Source: Variovorax flavidus
GTDB taxonomy: Bacteria > Pseudomonadota > Gammaproteobacteria > Burkholderiales > Burkholderiaceae_C
NCBI RefSeq assembly: GCF_030317145.1
Contig: NZ_JASZYE010000002.1
Span: 62,001-126,000 of the forward strand
Direction of reading: 5' to 3'
Length of the DNA stretch: 64,000 nt
Shown: piece by piece, positions 48,221 through 56,340 of the stretch
How the letters are laid out: each line of letters opens with the position of its first letter
Numbering within the stretch: the stretch's first letter is position 1
Made by a program: the position numbers and the translations under genes
The notes under the pieces: generated by a model
What the model was told of the DNA's origin: nothing
Database searches by the model: none
Seen by the model: only the letters and a program-made list of their open reading frames with translations

Positions 48221-50692
48221 ATGACCATCGAAGAATTCAAGTACGACCACCCCGACCGCGACGTCGCCGCCTTCAAGCGCGCCGTCGCGAACAAGCTCAT
48301 GTACGCGGTCGGCAAGGACCCGGTGGCCGCCAGCCCCGATGACTGGCTGCACGCGACCGCGCTCGCGGTGCGCGACCAGATCGTCGAGCGCTGGATGGGC
48401 ACCACCCGCGCGATCTATGCGCAGCGGCTCAAGCGCGTCTACTACCTGTCGATGGAGTTCCTGATCGGGCGCACCTTCACCAATGCCCTGCTTGCGCTGG
48501 AACTGCAGGACACCGTGAAGCAGGCGCTGGCCGATTTCGGTGTCGACATCCAGAAGCTGGCCGAGCGCGAGCCCGACGCCGCGTTGGGCAACGGGGGCCT
48601 CGGCCGACTCGCCGCCTGCTTCCTCGACTCCATGGCGACGCTCGGCGTGCCGGGCCTGGGCTACGGCATCCGCTACGAATACGGCATGTTCCGCCAGCGC
48701 ATCGTCGACGGCCAGCAGGTCGAGACGCCCGACTACTGGCTCACGCGTGGCAACCCGTGGGAGTTCCAGCGGCCCGAGGTGACCTACCGCGTGCGCTTCG
48801 GCGGCCACGTACAAAGGCGCGAAGGCAAGGGCGTGCCCTACGGCGCCGCGAACTGGGTCGACACCCACGACGTGCTCGCCGTGGCCTACGACACCATCAT
48901 CCCCGGCTACGGCACGCAGGCCACCAACACGCTGCGGCTGTGGTCCGCCCGCGCGACCGAGGAAATCGATCTCTCGGCCTTCAACCGCGGCAACTACTTC
49001 GAGGCCGTGGAGAGCAAGAACCACTCGGAGAACGTCTCGCGGGTGCTCTACCCCGACGACTCCACGCCGTCGGGCCGCGAATTGCGGCTGCACCAGGAAT
49101 ACTTCTTCGTCAGCGCGAGCGTGCAGGATCTTGTGCGGCGCTACCTGCGCAACCACACCGACTTCGACGCGTTGCCCGACCAGGTCAGCATCCACCTCAA
49201 CGACACGCACCCGGTGCTGGCCGTGCCGGAGCTGATGCGCCTCCTGATCGACGAGCACGACCTGCCCTGGGACACGGCGTGGGCCCACACGCAGAAAGTC
49301 TTCAGCTACACCAACCACACGCTGATGCACGAGGCGCTGGAGACCTGGCCGGTGGAGATGTTCGGGCGGGTGCTGCCGCGCCACCTGCAGATCCTCTTCG
49401 ACATGAACTCGCGCTTTCTCGCGGCGGTGACGCAGTCGCACGGCCAGGACATCGAGCTGATGCGCCGGCTTTCGCTGATCGACGAGTCCGGCGAGCGGCG
49501 CGTGCGCATGGCGTACGTGGCCGTATTGGCAAGCCATTCGATCAACGGCGTATCGGGCCTGCACTCGGAACTCATGAAGCAATCGATCTTCGCGGACTTC
49601 GCGATGCTTTTTCCGGAGCGCTTCAACAACAAGACCAACGGCGTGACGCCGCGGCGCTGGCTGGCGCAAGCCAACCCGCCGCTGGCGGCCCTGCTCGACA
49701 CGCGCATCGGCCGCGGCTGGCGTCGCGACCTGACGCAGCTCGAAGTGCTGCGGCCCATGGCGCAGCAGCCGGCCTTCGTGCGCGCCTTCCGCCATGCCAA
49801 GCGCGAGAACAAGCTGCGGCTGGCGAACTGGATCGACGAGCACCTTCGGGTCGACGTGGACACCGACGCGCTCTTCGACGTGCAGGTCAAGCGCATGCAC
49901 GAGTACAAGCGGCAGCTGCTCAACGTGCTGCACGTGATCACGCGCTATCACCGCATCCTGGATGCCCCGGACGCCGGCCACGTGCCGCGCGTGGTGGTGT
50001 TCGCGGGCAAGGCCGCTTCGGCGTACCACATGGCCAAGCTCGTCATCCGCCTCATCAACGACGTGGCGCACGTCATCAACAACGACGAGCGCGTGGGCAA
50101 GCTGCTCAAGGTCGTGTTCCTGCCGAACTACAGCGTCAGCCTGGCCGAGGTCATCATGCCGGCGGCCGACCTGTCGGAGCAGATCTCCACGGCCGGCACC
50201 GAGGCCTCGGGCACGGGCAACATGAAGTTCGCGCTCAACGGCGCACTGACCATCGGCACGCTCGACGGCGCCAACGTCGAGATGCGCGAGAACGTCGGCC
50301 CCGAGAATTTCTTCATCTTCGGCAACACCACGCCGCAGGTGGCCGACATCCGCGCGAGCGGCTACCAGCCGCGCGACATCTACGAGGCCAACCCCGAACT
50401 GCAGCGCGTGCTCGACAGCATCCGCGACGGCGCCTTCTCGCCCACCGAGCCGGCGCGCTACCAGCAGATCTTCGACGCGCTGGTGAGCTGGGGCGACCAC
50501 TACCTGCTGCTGGCCGACTATGCGAGCTACATCGAGGCGCAGGAAAAGGTCGATGCGCTGTATCGCGACCCGGATGCGTGGACGCGCATGGCGATTCTCA
50601 ATGTCGCGGGGATGGGGGCGTTTTCGTCGGATCGGACGATTGCGCAGTATGCGCATGAGATCTGGAAGACGCGGCCGGTGGTGATGGGCTGA
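48221..50692 (+). CDS. glgP: Glycogen phosphorylase
   Basis: GT35 enzyme releasing glucose-1-phosphate from glycogen, 823 residues. Typical segments are [42 protein letters not shown], and the pyridoxal-phosphate site [28 protein letters not shown] (in parts), where the Lys carries the cofactor. It ends the plus-strand glycogen cluster. Its TGA directly abuts repeat copy F, whose CCCCC begins at the next base. Confidence 0.96.
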   Translation: MTIEEFKYDHPDRDVAAFKRAVANKLMYAVGKDPVAASPDDWLHATALAVRDQIVERWMGTTRAIYAQRLKRVYYLSMEFLIGRTFTNALLALELQDTVKQALADFGVDIQKLAEREPDAALGNGGLGRLAACFLDSMATLGVPGLGYGIRYEYGMFRQRIVDGQQVETPDYWLTRGNPWEFQRPEVTYRVRFGGHVQRREGKGVPYGAANWVDTHDVLAVAYDTIIPGYGTQATNTLRLWSARATEEIDLSAFNRGNYFEAVESKNHSENVSRVLYPDDSTPSGRELRLHQEYFFVSASVQDLVRRYLRNHTDFDALPDQVSIHLNDTHPVLAVPELMRLLIDEHDLPWDTAWAHTQKVFSYTNHTLMHEALETWPVEMFGRVLPRHLQILFDMNSRFLAAVTQSHGQDIELMRRLSLIDESGERRVRMAYVAVLASHSINGVSGLHSELMKQSIFADFAMLFPERFNNKTNGVTPRRWLAQANPPLAALLDTRIGRGWRRDLTQLEVLRPMAQQPAFVRAFRHAKRENKLRLANWIDEHLRVDVDTDALFDVQVKRMHEYKRQLLNVLHVITRYHRILDAPDAGHVPRVVVFAGKAASAYHMAKLVIRLINDVAHVINNDERVGKLLKVVFLPNYSVSLAEVIMPAADLSEQISTAGTEASGTGNMKFALNGALTIGTLDGANVEMRENVGPENFFIFGNTTPQVADIRASGYQPRDIYEANPELQRVLDSIRDGAFSPTEPARYQQIFDALVSWGDHYLLLADYASYIEAQEKVDALYRDPDAWTRMAILNVAGMGAFSSDRTIAQYAHEIWKTRPVVMG

Positions 50693-50780
50693 CCCCCAGG
50701 CTCGCGCACTTCGTGTCGCTCTCCACCCCCTTTCAGGGGGCAACACCGGCGGCCCGGCGAAGCCGGTTCCGCGGTGTTTC
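50693..50780 (+). repeat. Gene-end structured repeat, copy F
   Basis: CCCCCAGGC starts at the base after the glgP TGA. Hairpin I is CCCCCT-TTC-AGGGGG. Hairpin II has arms ACACCGGCGG and CCGCGGTGT around CCGGC-GAA-GCCGG. It lies between the convergent genes glgP and exbD. Confidence 0.88.
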
Positions 50781-50806
50781 GCGAACGCCACGGCTTCGCC
50801 AGCGGG

Positions 50807-51274
50807 TTATTTCGCTGGAGGGTTTGTCGGGGGCGCTTCAGTCACGAAGCCGATGCGGGTCAGGCCGACCTTGTTGGCGATGCCCATCAGTTCGACGACC
50901 TTGCCGTAGGGCACGGTCTGGTCGGCGCGGAGCTGGACTTCGGTGTCGCGGCTCGCGGTGGCGGCATTGGCAAGGCCGGCCGCCAACTCCTCTTGCGTGA
51001 CCGGCTTGTCGTTCAGGTAGACCTTGCCCGCCGCATCGACCACGAGCGACACGAACTTCGGCGTGTCGCCGGACCGGCCTGCGTCGGTGCGCGGCAGGTT
51101 GAGCTTGATCGAGCTGGCCATGAGCGGCGCGGTGATGATGAAGATCACCAGCAGCACGAGCATCACGTCGACCAGCGGCGTGACGTTGATGTCGGACAGC
51201 GGGCGCTGGCCGCCTGCGCCGGTCGATCGTCCGCCGGTGGCCGTGCTGCCGAGCGATGTGCGACCGAAGGCCAT
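50807..51274 (-). CDS. exbD: ExbD/TolR-family biopolymer transport protein
   Basis: A 155-residue inner-membrane protein that energises TonB (or Tol) with ExbB. It has one N-terminal helix with the proton-path Asp: LSDINVTPLVDVMLVLLVIFIIT (the Asp in PLVDVML). A periplasmic domain follows (FVSLVVDAAGKVYLNDKPVTQEEL). It lies 18 nt after the exbB stop on the same strand. No tonB gene is adjacent. A TonB-dependent receptor is in the window but unlinked. Confidence 0.87.
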   Translation of the reverse strand: MAFGRTSLGSTATGGRSTGAGGQRPLSDINVTPLVDVMLVLLVIFIITAPLMASSIKLNLPRTDAGRSGDTPKFVSLVVDAAGKVYLNDKPVTQEELAAGLANAATASRDTEVQLRADQTVPYGKVVELMGIANKVGLTRIGFVTEAPPTNPPAK

Positions 51275-51292
51275 GTGCGTTGCGCCCCGCGC

Positions 51293-51991
51293 TCAGGCCG
51301 GCATCGGCCGCGCTGGCGGCAGAGGGATCTCGCGTTGCGCGGGTTCGCCGAGCATGCCCAGCAGGTCGTGCGCGAAGCCCTCGAGTTCGGCCTCGATGCG
51401 GCCGACCACGCGTCCGAACACGTTGTAGGCGAGCACGGCCGGAATCGCGACCGCGAGGCCGAAGGCCGTCATGATCAGCGCCTCGCCGACGGGGCCGGCG
51501 ACCTTGTCGATGGTGAAGCCGCCCGTTTCGCCGGCGATGCCCACCAGCGCGCGATAAATGCCCCAGACCGTGCCGAGCAGGCCGACGAAGGGCGCGGTGG
51601 CGCCCACCGTGGCCAGCAGGATCTGGCCAGCTTGCAGGCGCCGCAGCGCCGCATGCAGGGCATCGCGCAGGACGCGCGTGACGCGCTGGGTCCGGTCGAC
51701 GGCGCCGCCCAAGGTGGCGCTGTCGGCGTGGGTTGCGAGATTGCGCACCGCGCTCACCGCCGGCAGCACCAGCGCCGCACGGTCGAAGGCCCTGAGGCTC
51801 GATTCCGCATCCCCGATGGATGGCGATTGCCAGAAGGCCGCAATGCTGCGCACCACATCGCGCGTCCCCCCACGCAGGAGCCAGGCTTTCCAGAGAATCA
51901 CGACCCAGCTCGACACCGACATGACCAGCAACAGCGCCGCGACCGAGCGGCTGACGGCGTCACCGTGGGCGAGCAGCGCCAGGATGCTCAT
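51293..51991 (-). CDS. exbB: ExbB/TolQ/MotA-family proton channel protein
   Basis: A 232-residue inner-membrane protein with three helices. The second and third carry the family core ILLATVGATAPFVGLLGTVWGIYRALVGIA and VGEALIMTAFGLAVAIPAVLAYN. It forms the pentameric channel that pairs with ExbD. The ATG at 51989-51991 is 7 nt after the dapB stop, so dapB, exbB and exbD likely share a transcript. TolQ and ExbB are hard to separate by eye; the partner gene order favours ExbB-like. Confidence 0.87.
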   Translation of the reverse strand: MSILALLAHGDAVSRSVAALLLVMSVSSWVVILWKAWLLRGGTRDVVRSIAAFWQSPSIGDAESSLRAFDRAALVLPAVSAVRNLATHADSATLGGAVDRTQRVTRVLRDALHAALRRLQAGQILLATVGATAPFVGLLGTVWGIYRALVGIAGETGGFTIDKVAGPVGEALIMTAFGLAVAIPAVLAYNVFGRVVGRIEAELEGFAHDLLGMLGEPAQREIPLPPARPMPA

Positions 51992-51998
51992 GCCGGAG

Positions 51999-52829
51999 TC
52001 AGCGCAGACCCAGAACGTCGAACATGTCGAACAAGCCGGCGCGCTGGTTCGCCAGGAAGCGCACCGCGCGCAGGCTGCCTTGCGCATAAGTCGCGCGGCT
52101 AGCCGACTTGTGCGTGATCTCGATGCGCTCGCCGGTGCCGGCAAACAGCACCGTGTGGTCGCCGACGATGTCGCCGCCACGGATGGTGGCGAAGCCGATG
52201 GTCGACGGGTCGCGTTCGCCGGTGACGCCTTCGCGCGCGTAGACGGCGCAGTCCTTGAGGTCGCGGCCCAGCGCATCGGCGATCACCTCGCCCATCTTGA
52301 GCGCCGTGCCCGAAGGCGCGTCGACCTTGTGGCGGTGGTGCGCTTCGATGATCTCGATGTCATAGCCGGTCGACAGCGCCTTGGCGGCCATTTCGAGCAG
52401 CTTGAAGGTGACATTGACGCCCACGCTCATGTTCGGCGCCATCACGATCGCGATGTCCTTGGCGGCCTCGGCGATCTCGGCCTTCTGTGCGTCGCTGAAC
52501 CCGGTGGTGCCGATCACGAGCTGCACGCCGAGTTCGCGGCACACGGCGAGGTGTGCCAGCGTGCCTTCGGGCCGCGTGAAGTCGATGAGCACCTGCGCGT
52601 CCTTGAGCCCGACGCGCAGGTCGGACACGACGGGCACGCCGCTCGTGAAGCCCAGGAACGAAGCCGCATCGCCACCGATCGCAGCACTGCCTGCGACGTC
52701 CAGCGCGCCGGCGAGGCGGCAATCCTGCGCATTGCGCACGGCCTCGATCAGCATGTGGCCCATGCGCCCGGAAGCGCCCGCGATCGCGACGCGCCGCAGG
52801 GAAGTGGATGGAGAAGTAGAGTCGGTCAC
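51999..52829 (-). CDS. dapB: 4-hydroxy-tetrahydrodipicolinate reductase
   Basis: NAD(P)H-dependent step of the lysine and diaminopimelate pathway, 276 residues. The Rossmann loop is [13 protein letters not shown] (about 15-27). The signature [20 protein letters not shown] contains the catalytic His and Lys. The gene is between bamE and exbB on the same strand, with 67 nt to bamE upstream. Intact and of normal length. Confidence 0.95.
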   Translation of the reverse strand: MTDSTSPSTSLRRVAIAGASGRMGHMLIEAVRNAQDCRLAGALDVAGSAAIGGDAASFLGFTSGVPVVSDLRVGLKDAQVLIDFTRPEGTLAHLAVCRELGVQLVIGTTGFSDAQKAEIAEAAKDIAIVMAPNMSVGVNVTFKLLEMAAKALSTGYDIEIIEAHHRHKVDAPSGTALKMGEVIADALGRDLKDCAVYAREGVTGERDPSTIGFATIRGGDIVGDHTVLFAGTGERIEITHKSASRATYAQGSLRAVRFLANQRAGLFDMFDVLGLR

Positions 52830-52896
52830 GCGTTTCAGCCTCTGGAAATGCGGATTTCAGAAAGGAGCGCGACGACCCGGATCGGCCGGCGCGTGC

Positions 52897-53457
52897 TCAG
52901 CGCGATTCGAGCGGAGGGTAAGCCGCAGGCAATGGCGGCGGCGTTGCTGGCGCCGCCGGAGCATCGCCGTCTGCCTTCTTGTCCTTGGCCGGATCGAACT
53001 TCTTGAGCTGGTCTTCGGTCGCTTCCAGCGGAGGCACCTTGCCGCTGCGCTTGCGGCTGTCGAGCTGGGCGACGAATTCTTCCTCGCTCGGCATCGGATC
53101 GCCTTCGAAGCGATCGAGCACCTCGCCGTTGAAATACAGCGTCAGGTGGCGCTGCTGCGGCTCGACGCCCTGGCGGCGGATCGTGAACACGTAGTCCCAG
53201 CGATTGGAGTGGAAAACATCGGTCAGGAGCGACGTGCCGAGGACCTCGCGCACCTGCTGGCGCGACATGCCGGGCTTCAGCGCCTCGACCTGTTCCTTGG
53301 ACACGAAATTGCCCTGGACCACTTCGACCTTGTAGGGCGTGACGGCGGTCAGGGCGCCGCGCGCTCTGTCGCCGACACTGCTGCAAGCGCCGAGGCACAG
53401 GCTCGCGGCGACGACGCCGAAGAGCGGCCAGAGGCGGCGTTGTGGAATGGCAGGCAT
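52897..53457 (-). CDS. bamE: Outer-membrane assembly lipoprotein BamE
   Basis: A lipoprotein of the Bam complex that inserts beta-barrel proteins in the outer membrane, 186 residues. The signal ends in lipobox LCLGAC (Cys25). The SmpA/OmlA domain follows: NFVSKEQVEALKPGMSRQQVREVLGTSLLTDVFHSNRWDYVFT (in parts). The C-terminal tail of about 60 residues is Pro/Ala/Lys-rich and longer than in E. coli (113 residues). It is divergent from fur, an order common in beta- and gammaproteobacteria. Confidence 0.92.
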   Translation of the reverse strand: MPAIPQRRLWPLFGVVAASLCLGACSSVGDRARGALTAVTPYKVEVVQGNFVSKEQVEALKPGMSRQQVREVLGTSLLTDVFHSNRWDYVFTIRRQGVEPQQRHLTLYFNGEVLDRFEGDPMPSEEEFVAQLDSRKRSGKVPPLEATEDQLKKFDPAKDKKADGDAPAAPATPPPLPAAYPPLESR

Positions 53458-53488
53458 GGAAAAAGGGTTGGGCGATATGATCAAATCA

Positions 53489-53494
53489 TTGTAG
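53489..53494 (-). promoter_or_regulatory. Candidate -10 of bamE with overlapping A+T dyad
   Basis: TACAAT on the minus strand lies 31 nt upstream of the bamE ATG. It overlaps GATATGATCAAATCATT (53475-53491), an A+T-rich partial dyad centred on TGATCA that loosely resembles a Fur site. Confidence 0.4.
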
Positions 53495-53548
53495 CGGCTG
53501 GCCCCCGGCGGGCCCTTCCCGCAAGGCTGGCGCAGGGAACGAACCATC

Positions 53549-53968
53549 ATGGCTAACATCGACGAACTCAAGAACACGGGCCTCAAGGCCACTTTGCCGC
53601 GCCTCAAGATTCTTGAAATCTTCCAGAACGGCGGGCAGCGCCACATGACGGCGGAAGACGTGTTTCGCGTCCTCCTCAACGACCATTCGGATATCGGGCT
53701 GGCCACGGTCTACCGCGTGCTGACGCAGTTCGAGCAGGCCGGCATCCTGGAGCGCAGCCACTTCGAGAGCGGCAAGGCGGTCTACGAACTCAACGAAGGC
53801 AAGCACCACGACCACCTCGTGTGCACGTCGTGCGGCAAGGTCGAGGAGTTCTACGACGCCGAGATCGAGCGCCGCCAGCAGATGATCGCCGCAGACAAGG
53901 GCTGGATCCTCCAGGATCACGCCATGTCCCTCTACGGCCTCTGCGCCGACTGCACCAGCAAGCACTGA
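53549..53968 (+). CDS. fur: Ferric uptake regulator
   Basis: The iron-responsive repressor, 139 residues. The N-terminal winged helix (about 1-83, [42 protein letters not shown]) is followed by metal-binding and dimerisation motifs [31 protein letters not shown] (HHDH and CxxC) and a C-terminal CADC. It probably represses the siderophore receptor at 25759 through the Fur box there. Repeat copy G follows its stop after 16 nt. Confidence 0.95.
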   Translation: MANIDELKNTGLKATLPRLKILEIFQNGGQRHMTAEDVFRVLLNDHSDIGLATVYRVLTQFEQAGILERSHFESGKAVYELNEGKHHDHLVCTSCGKVEEFYDAEIERRQQMIAADKGWILQDHAMSLYGLCADCTSKH

Positions 53969-53984
53969 ACGCGCGACAGGCTCG

Positions 53985-54072
53985 CCCCCAGGCTTGCTCA
54001 CTTCGTGTAGCCGCCTACCCCCTGACCGGGGGCAACACCGGCGGCCCGGCGGAGCCGGTTCCGCGGTGTTTC
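53985..54072 (+). repeat. Gene-end structured repeat, copy G
   Basis: CCCCCAGGC begins 16 nt after the fur stop, the largest gap in the family here. Hairpin I is CCCCC-TGACC-GGGGG. Hairpin II is identical to that of copy A. It lies between the convergent genes fur and hprK. Confidence 0.85.
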
Positions 54073-54085
54073 CGGGATTCGCGCG

Positions 54086-55045
54086 CTAGTCGTCTTCTCT
54101 GGCGCTTTCCATGGCCTTGTGGTGGCGGGCCACGAAATCGGCATAGGTATCGATGCCGCGCAGTTGCAGGATCGAATTGCGCACGGCCGCCTCGACCAGC
54201 ACGGCGATGTTGCGGCCGGCCACGACCTGGATGATCACCTTGCGGACCGGAATGCCCAGCACATCCTGCGTGAGCGGCGCCGAGGGCATGCGCTCGTAGT
54301 CGCGCTCGAAGCTGTCGCGCCGCACGAGGTGGACGATCAGCTTGAGCCGCATCTTCCGGCGCACGGCCGTCTCGCCGAAGATCGCCCGAATGTCGAGCAG
54401 GCCGATGCCGCGCACTTCGAGCAGGTTCTGCAGCAGCTCGGGGCAGCGCCCTTCCAGGGTGGTCTGGTTGATGCGGTAGAGGTCGACCGCGTCGTCCGCC
54501 ACGAGGCCGTTGCCGCGCGAAATCAACTCCAGGCCGAGTTCGCTCTTTCCGAGACCGGACTCGCCCGTGATCATCACGCCCAGCCCCAGGATGTCCATGA
54601 ACACCCCATGCATCGAGGTGCGCTCGGCAAAGTGCTTGGAGAGATAGGCCCGCAGCAAATCGATGACGAAGGCCGACGATTCACGGGTGGCAAACAGGGG
54701 CAATTGCGCCCGTTCGCAGATCGACAGCAGTTCGTCCGGCGCTGGCTGGCCGTCCGCCAGCACCAGCATCGGCGGCTCCAGCGTCACGATGCGGGCAATG
54801 CGCCGCACGCAATCCTCCGGCGTGCCGCGCGTCAGATAGGCGACTTCACGGGCGCCCAGGATCTGTACGCGGTACGGGTGGATGTAGTTGAGATAGCCCA
54901 CCAGATCGGCGGCAGACTGGGCCCGGCTGATGACGTCCGGATCGAACTGGCGCTCCGAGGCTCCCAATCCCGCCAGCCACTCCCATCGGAGAGAGCCGCG
55001 GAACTCCTCGAACATCGCGTCGGCGCTGATGACGGTCGGCTTCAT
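54086..55045 (-). CDS. hprK: HPr kinase/phosphorylase
   Basis: Phosphorylates and dephosphorylates HPr on a serine, 319 residues. The ATP-binding P-loop GESGLGKSE is at 161-169, with His146 (HGVFMDILG) just before it and [18 protein letters not shown], the HprK signature, after it. In proteobacteria with the PTS-Ntr system it works on the HPr-like protein and links carbon and nitrogen status. It follows ptsN on the same strand. Confidence 0.94.
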   Translation of the reverse strand: MKPTVISADAMFEEFRGSLRWEWLAGLGASERQFDPDVISRAQSAADLVGYLNYIHPYRVQILGAREVAYLTRGTPEDCVRRIARIVTLEPPMLVLADGQPAPDELLSICERAQLPLFATRESSAFVIDLLRAYLSKHFAERTSMHGVFMDILGLGVMITGESGLGKSELGLELISRGNGLVADDAVDLYRINQTTLEGRCPELLQNLLEVRGIGLLDIRAIFGETAVRRKMRLKLIVHLVRRDSFERDYERMPSAPLTQDVLGIPVRKVIIQVVAGRNIAVLVEAAVRNSILQLRGIDTYADFVARHHKAMESAREDD

Positions 55046-55073
55046 GCGCCAGACCGTCCCAAGGCCGCGCGGA

Positions 55074-55541
55074 TCAGGCGACCTGCGCGGATTGCCATCC
55101 TGCGATCAGGGCGTGCAGTGCCGCGGCGTCCGAACTCGACTTGATCTGCTCGCGCAGGTTGGCGTCGCTCAGGAGTTCGGCGATCTCGGAAAGTATTTCA
55201 AGATGTTTCTGCGTCGCCGCTTCAGGCACAAGCAGGAAGATCAGCAGGACCACGGGCTGTTCGTCCGGCGCGTCGAACCCGATCGGGTTCGCCAGCTGGA
55301 ACACGGCAGCCATGGGCGACTTGAGCCCCTTGATGCGGCCGTGCGGGATGGCCACGCCATGGCCCAGGCCGGTCGAGCCGAGACGCTCGCGGGCAAAGAG
55401 GCTGTCGGTGATGAGCGCACGGCCGAGGCCATGCAGGTTTTCGAACAGCAAGCCTGCTTCTTCAAAAGCACGCTTCTTGCTGGTGGCGTCAACGCTCACA
55501 AGCACTTGAGCGGGCGGCAGGATGGACGCGAGTCGGTTCAT
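55074..55541 (-). CDS. ptsN: PTS IIA-like nitrogen regulatory protein PtsN
   Basis: The EIIA-Ntr phosphocarrier, 155 residues. The phosphorylated His67 is in [16 protein letters not shown]. It opens [27 protein letters not shown]. In relatives, unphosphorylated PtsN controls K+ transport and nitrogen responses. It lies between hpf (with a terminator between) and hprK on the same strand. Confidence 0.93.
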   Translation of the reverse strand: MNRLASILPPAQVLVSVDATSKKRAFEEAGLLFENLHGLGRALITDSLFARERLGSTGLGHGVAIPHGRIKGLKSPMAAVFQLANPIGFDAPDEQPVVLLIFLLVPEAATQKHLEILSEIAELLSDANLREQIKSSSDAAALHALIAGWQSAQVA

Positions 55542-55576
55542 GTTGGGGCAGGGCGGGGGCGATTATGCACCCACAC

Positions 55577-55608
55577 CGCAAAAAGCAAAGAGCCACCCGA
55601 AGGTGGCC
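55577..55608 (-). terminator. Rho-independent terminator after hpf
   Basis: On the minus strand GCCACC-TTCG-GGTGGC is a 6-bp stem with a TTCG tetraloop, followed by CTTTGCTTTTTGC. It lies 27 nt after the hpf stop and before ptsN, so hpf can be transcribed on its own. Confidence 0.75.
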
Positions 55609-55634
55609 CGCAAGAGTATTTGCCCGGAGTGGTA

Positions 55635-55964
55635 CTACATCACACGCTTGGGCGCTTCGTGATGATGGTCCTGCAGTCGGTCCTTGTGGCGGACGACCTG
55701 CCTGTCGAGCTTGTCGACCAGCTCGTCGACAGCAGCGTAGAGATCAGCGTGGCTCGACTCCGCGAACATGTCATTGCCCTTGACGTGAATATTGCATTCG
55801 GCGCGTTGCCGGCGTTCCTTTTCCTTTTGCTTTTCCACCGTGAGGATCACCTTGACATCGACTACCTGGTCGAAATGGCGGGTGATCCGGTCCAGCTTGC
55901 TCGTAACGTAGTTGCGCAAGGCAGGTGTGACGTCGAGGTGATGACCGCTGATCGTCAAATTCAT
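55635..55964 (-). CDS. hpf: Ribosome hibernation promoting factor (short form)
   Basis: A sigma-54-modulation/YfiA-family protein of 109 residues that binds the 30S A/P region and helps dimerise or idle ribosomes in stationary phase. It begins [27 protein letters not shown] and has [27 protein letters not shown] and a His-rich tail ([10 protein letters not shown]). The ATG at 55962-55964 has AGGAGG 5 nt upstream. An upstream candidate promoter and a long pyrimidine-rich leader precede it. Confidence 0.92.
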   Translation of the reverse strand: MNLTISGHHLDVTPALRNYVTSKLDRITRHFDQVVDVKVILTVEKQKEKERRQRAECNIHVKGNDMFAESSHADLYAAVDELVDKLDRQVVRHKDRLQDHHHEAPKRVM

Positions 55965-56047
55965 GAATGACCTCCTGGAATTGACGGTTGGGGAAATAGC
56001 CGCACCCCTTGGTGAGGGAGGCACAGCCGGGGAAACGAAAGCAGAGT

Positions 56048-56082
56048 GGGGGGAAAGAGGGAGAGGGGAAGAGAAGAGAAAG
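56048..56082. other. 35-nt homopurine tract in the hpf leader
   Basis: The plus strand has 35 consecutive purines, and the tract continues with one C (56083) through GGGGAAGG. On the minus (hpf) strand this is an almost pure C/T leader. No other intergenic stretch in the window is like this. Confidence 0.9.
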
Positions 56083-56098
56083 CGGGGAAGGTCGGTTC

Positions 56099-56127
56099 AC
56101 TATGCCCATGCTGTCATCGAATTGCAA
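56099..56127 (-). promoter_or_regulatory. Candidate sigma-70 promoter of hpf
   Basis: On the minus strand TTGCAA and CATAGT are separated by exactly 17 nt. Predicted transcription would start near 56092, giving a leader of about 128 nt that begins at the C/T-rich tract. Confidence 0.45.
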
Positions 56128-56175
56128 TCTTTCCGAACACGTACAAAGGGCCATTCCCCATAGGGGTTTTCTACC

Positions 56176-56192
56176 GCTATCGATTTGATAGC
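56176..56192. repeat. Short dyad GCTATC-N5-GATAGC
   Basis: A perfect 6-bp inverted repeat with a 5-nt centre (GATTT), in the 376-nt gap between hpf and the helicase gene. From memory, similar GCTATC…GATAGC dyads are frequent in intergenic DNA of the Comamonadaceae. Part of this gap (about 56193-56246) holds nothing I can name. Confidence 0.4.
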
Positions 56193-56246
56193 CCACCCTC
56201 CAATCAGGCCGTGCCCCACCAGCCGGCGAAGCCCGGCCCCCTTCGT

Positions 56247-56336
56247 GAAACACCGCGGATCCGGCTCCGCCGGTCCGCCGGTGTCGCCCCCGGCAGGGGG
56301 TAGGCGAAGCGACACGCAGTGCGCGCAGCCTGGGGG
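56247..56336 (-). repeat. Gene-end structured repeat, copy H
   Basis: Minus orientation. The CCCCCAGGC end is 4 nt after the helicase stop codon. Hairpin I is CCCCC-TGCC-GGGGG and hairpin II has the GGATCC flank variant with arms ACACCGGCGG/CCGCGGTGT. Its linker (TGTCGCTTCGCCTA) differs from both other subtypes. Confidence 0.85.
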
Positions 56337-56340
56337 CGAG

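Noticed and set aside
56128..56175. Sigma-54 promoter for hpf
   Set aside because: No GG-N10-GC with the correct TGGCAC/TTGCW context was found on the minus strand; a sigma-70-like pair fits better.
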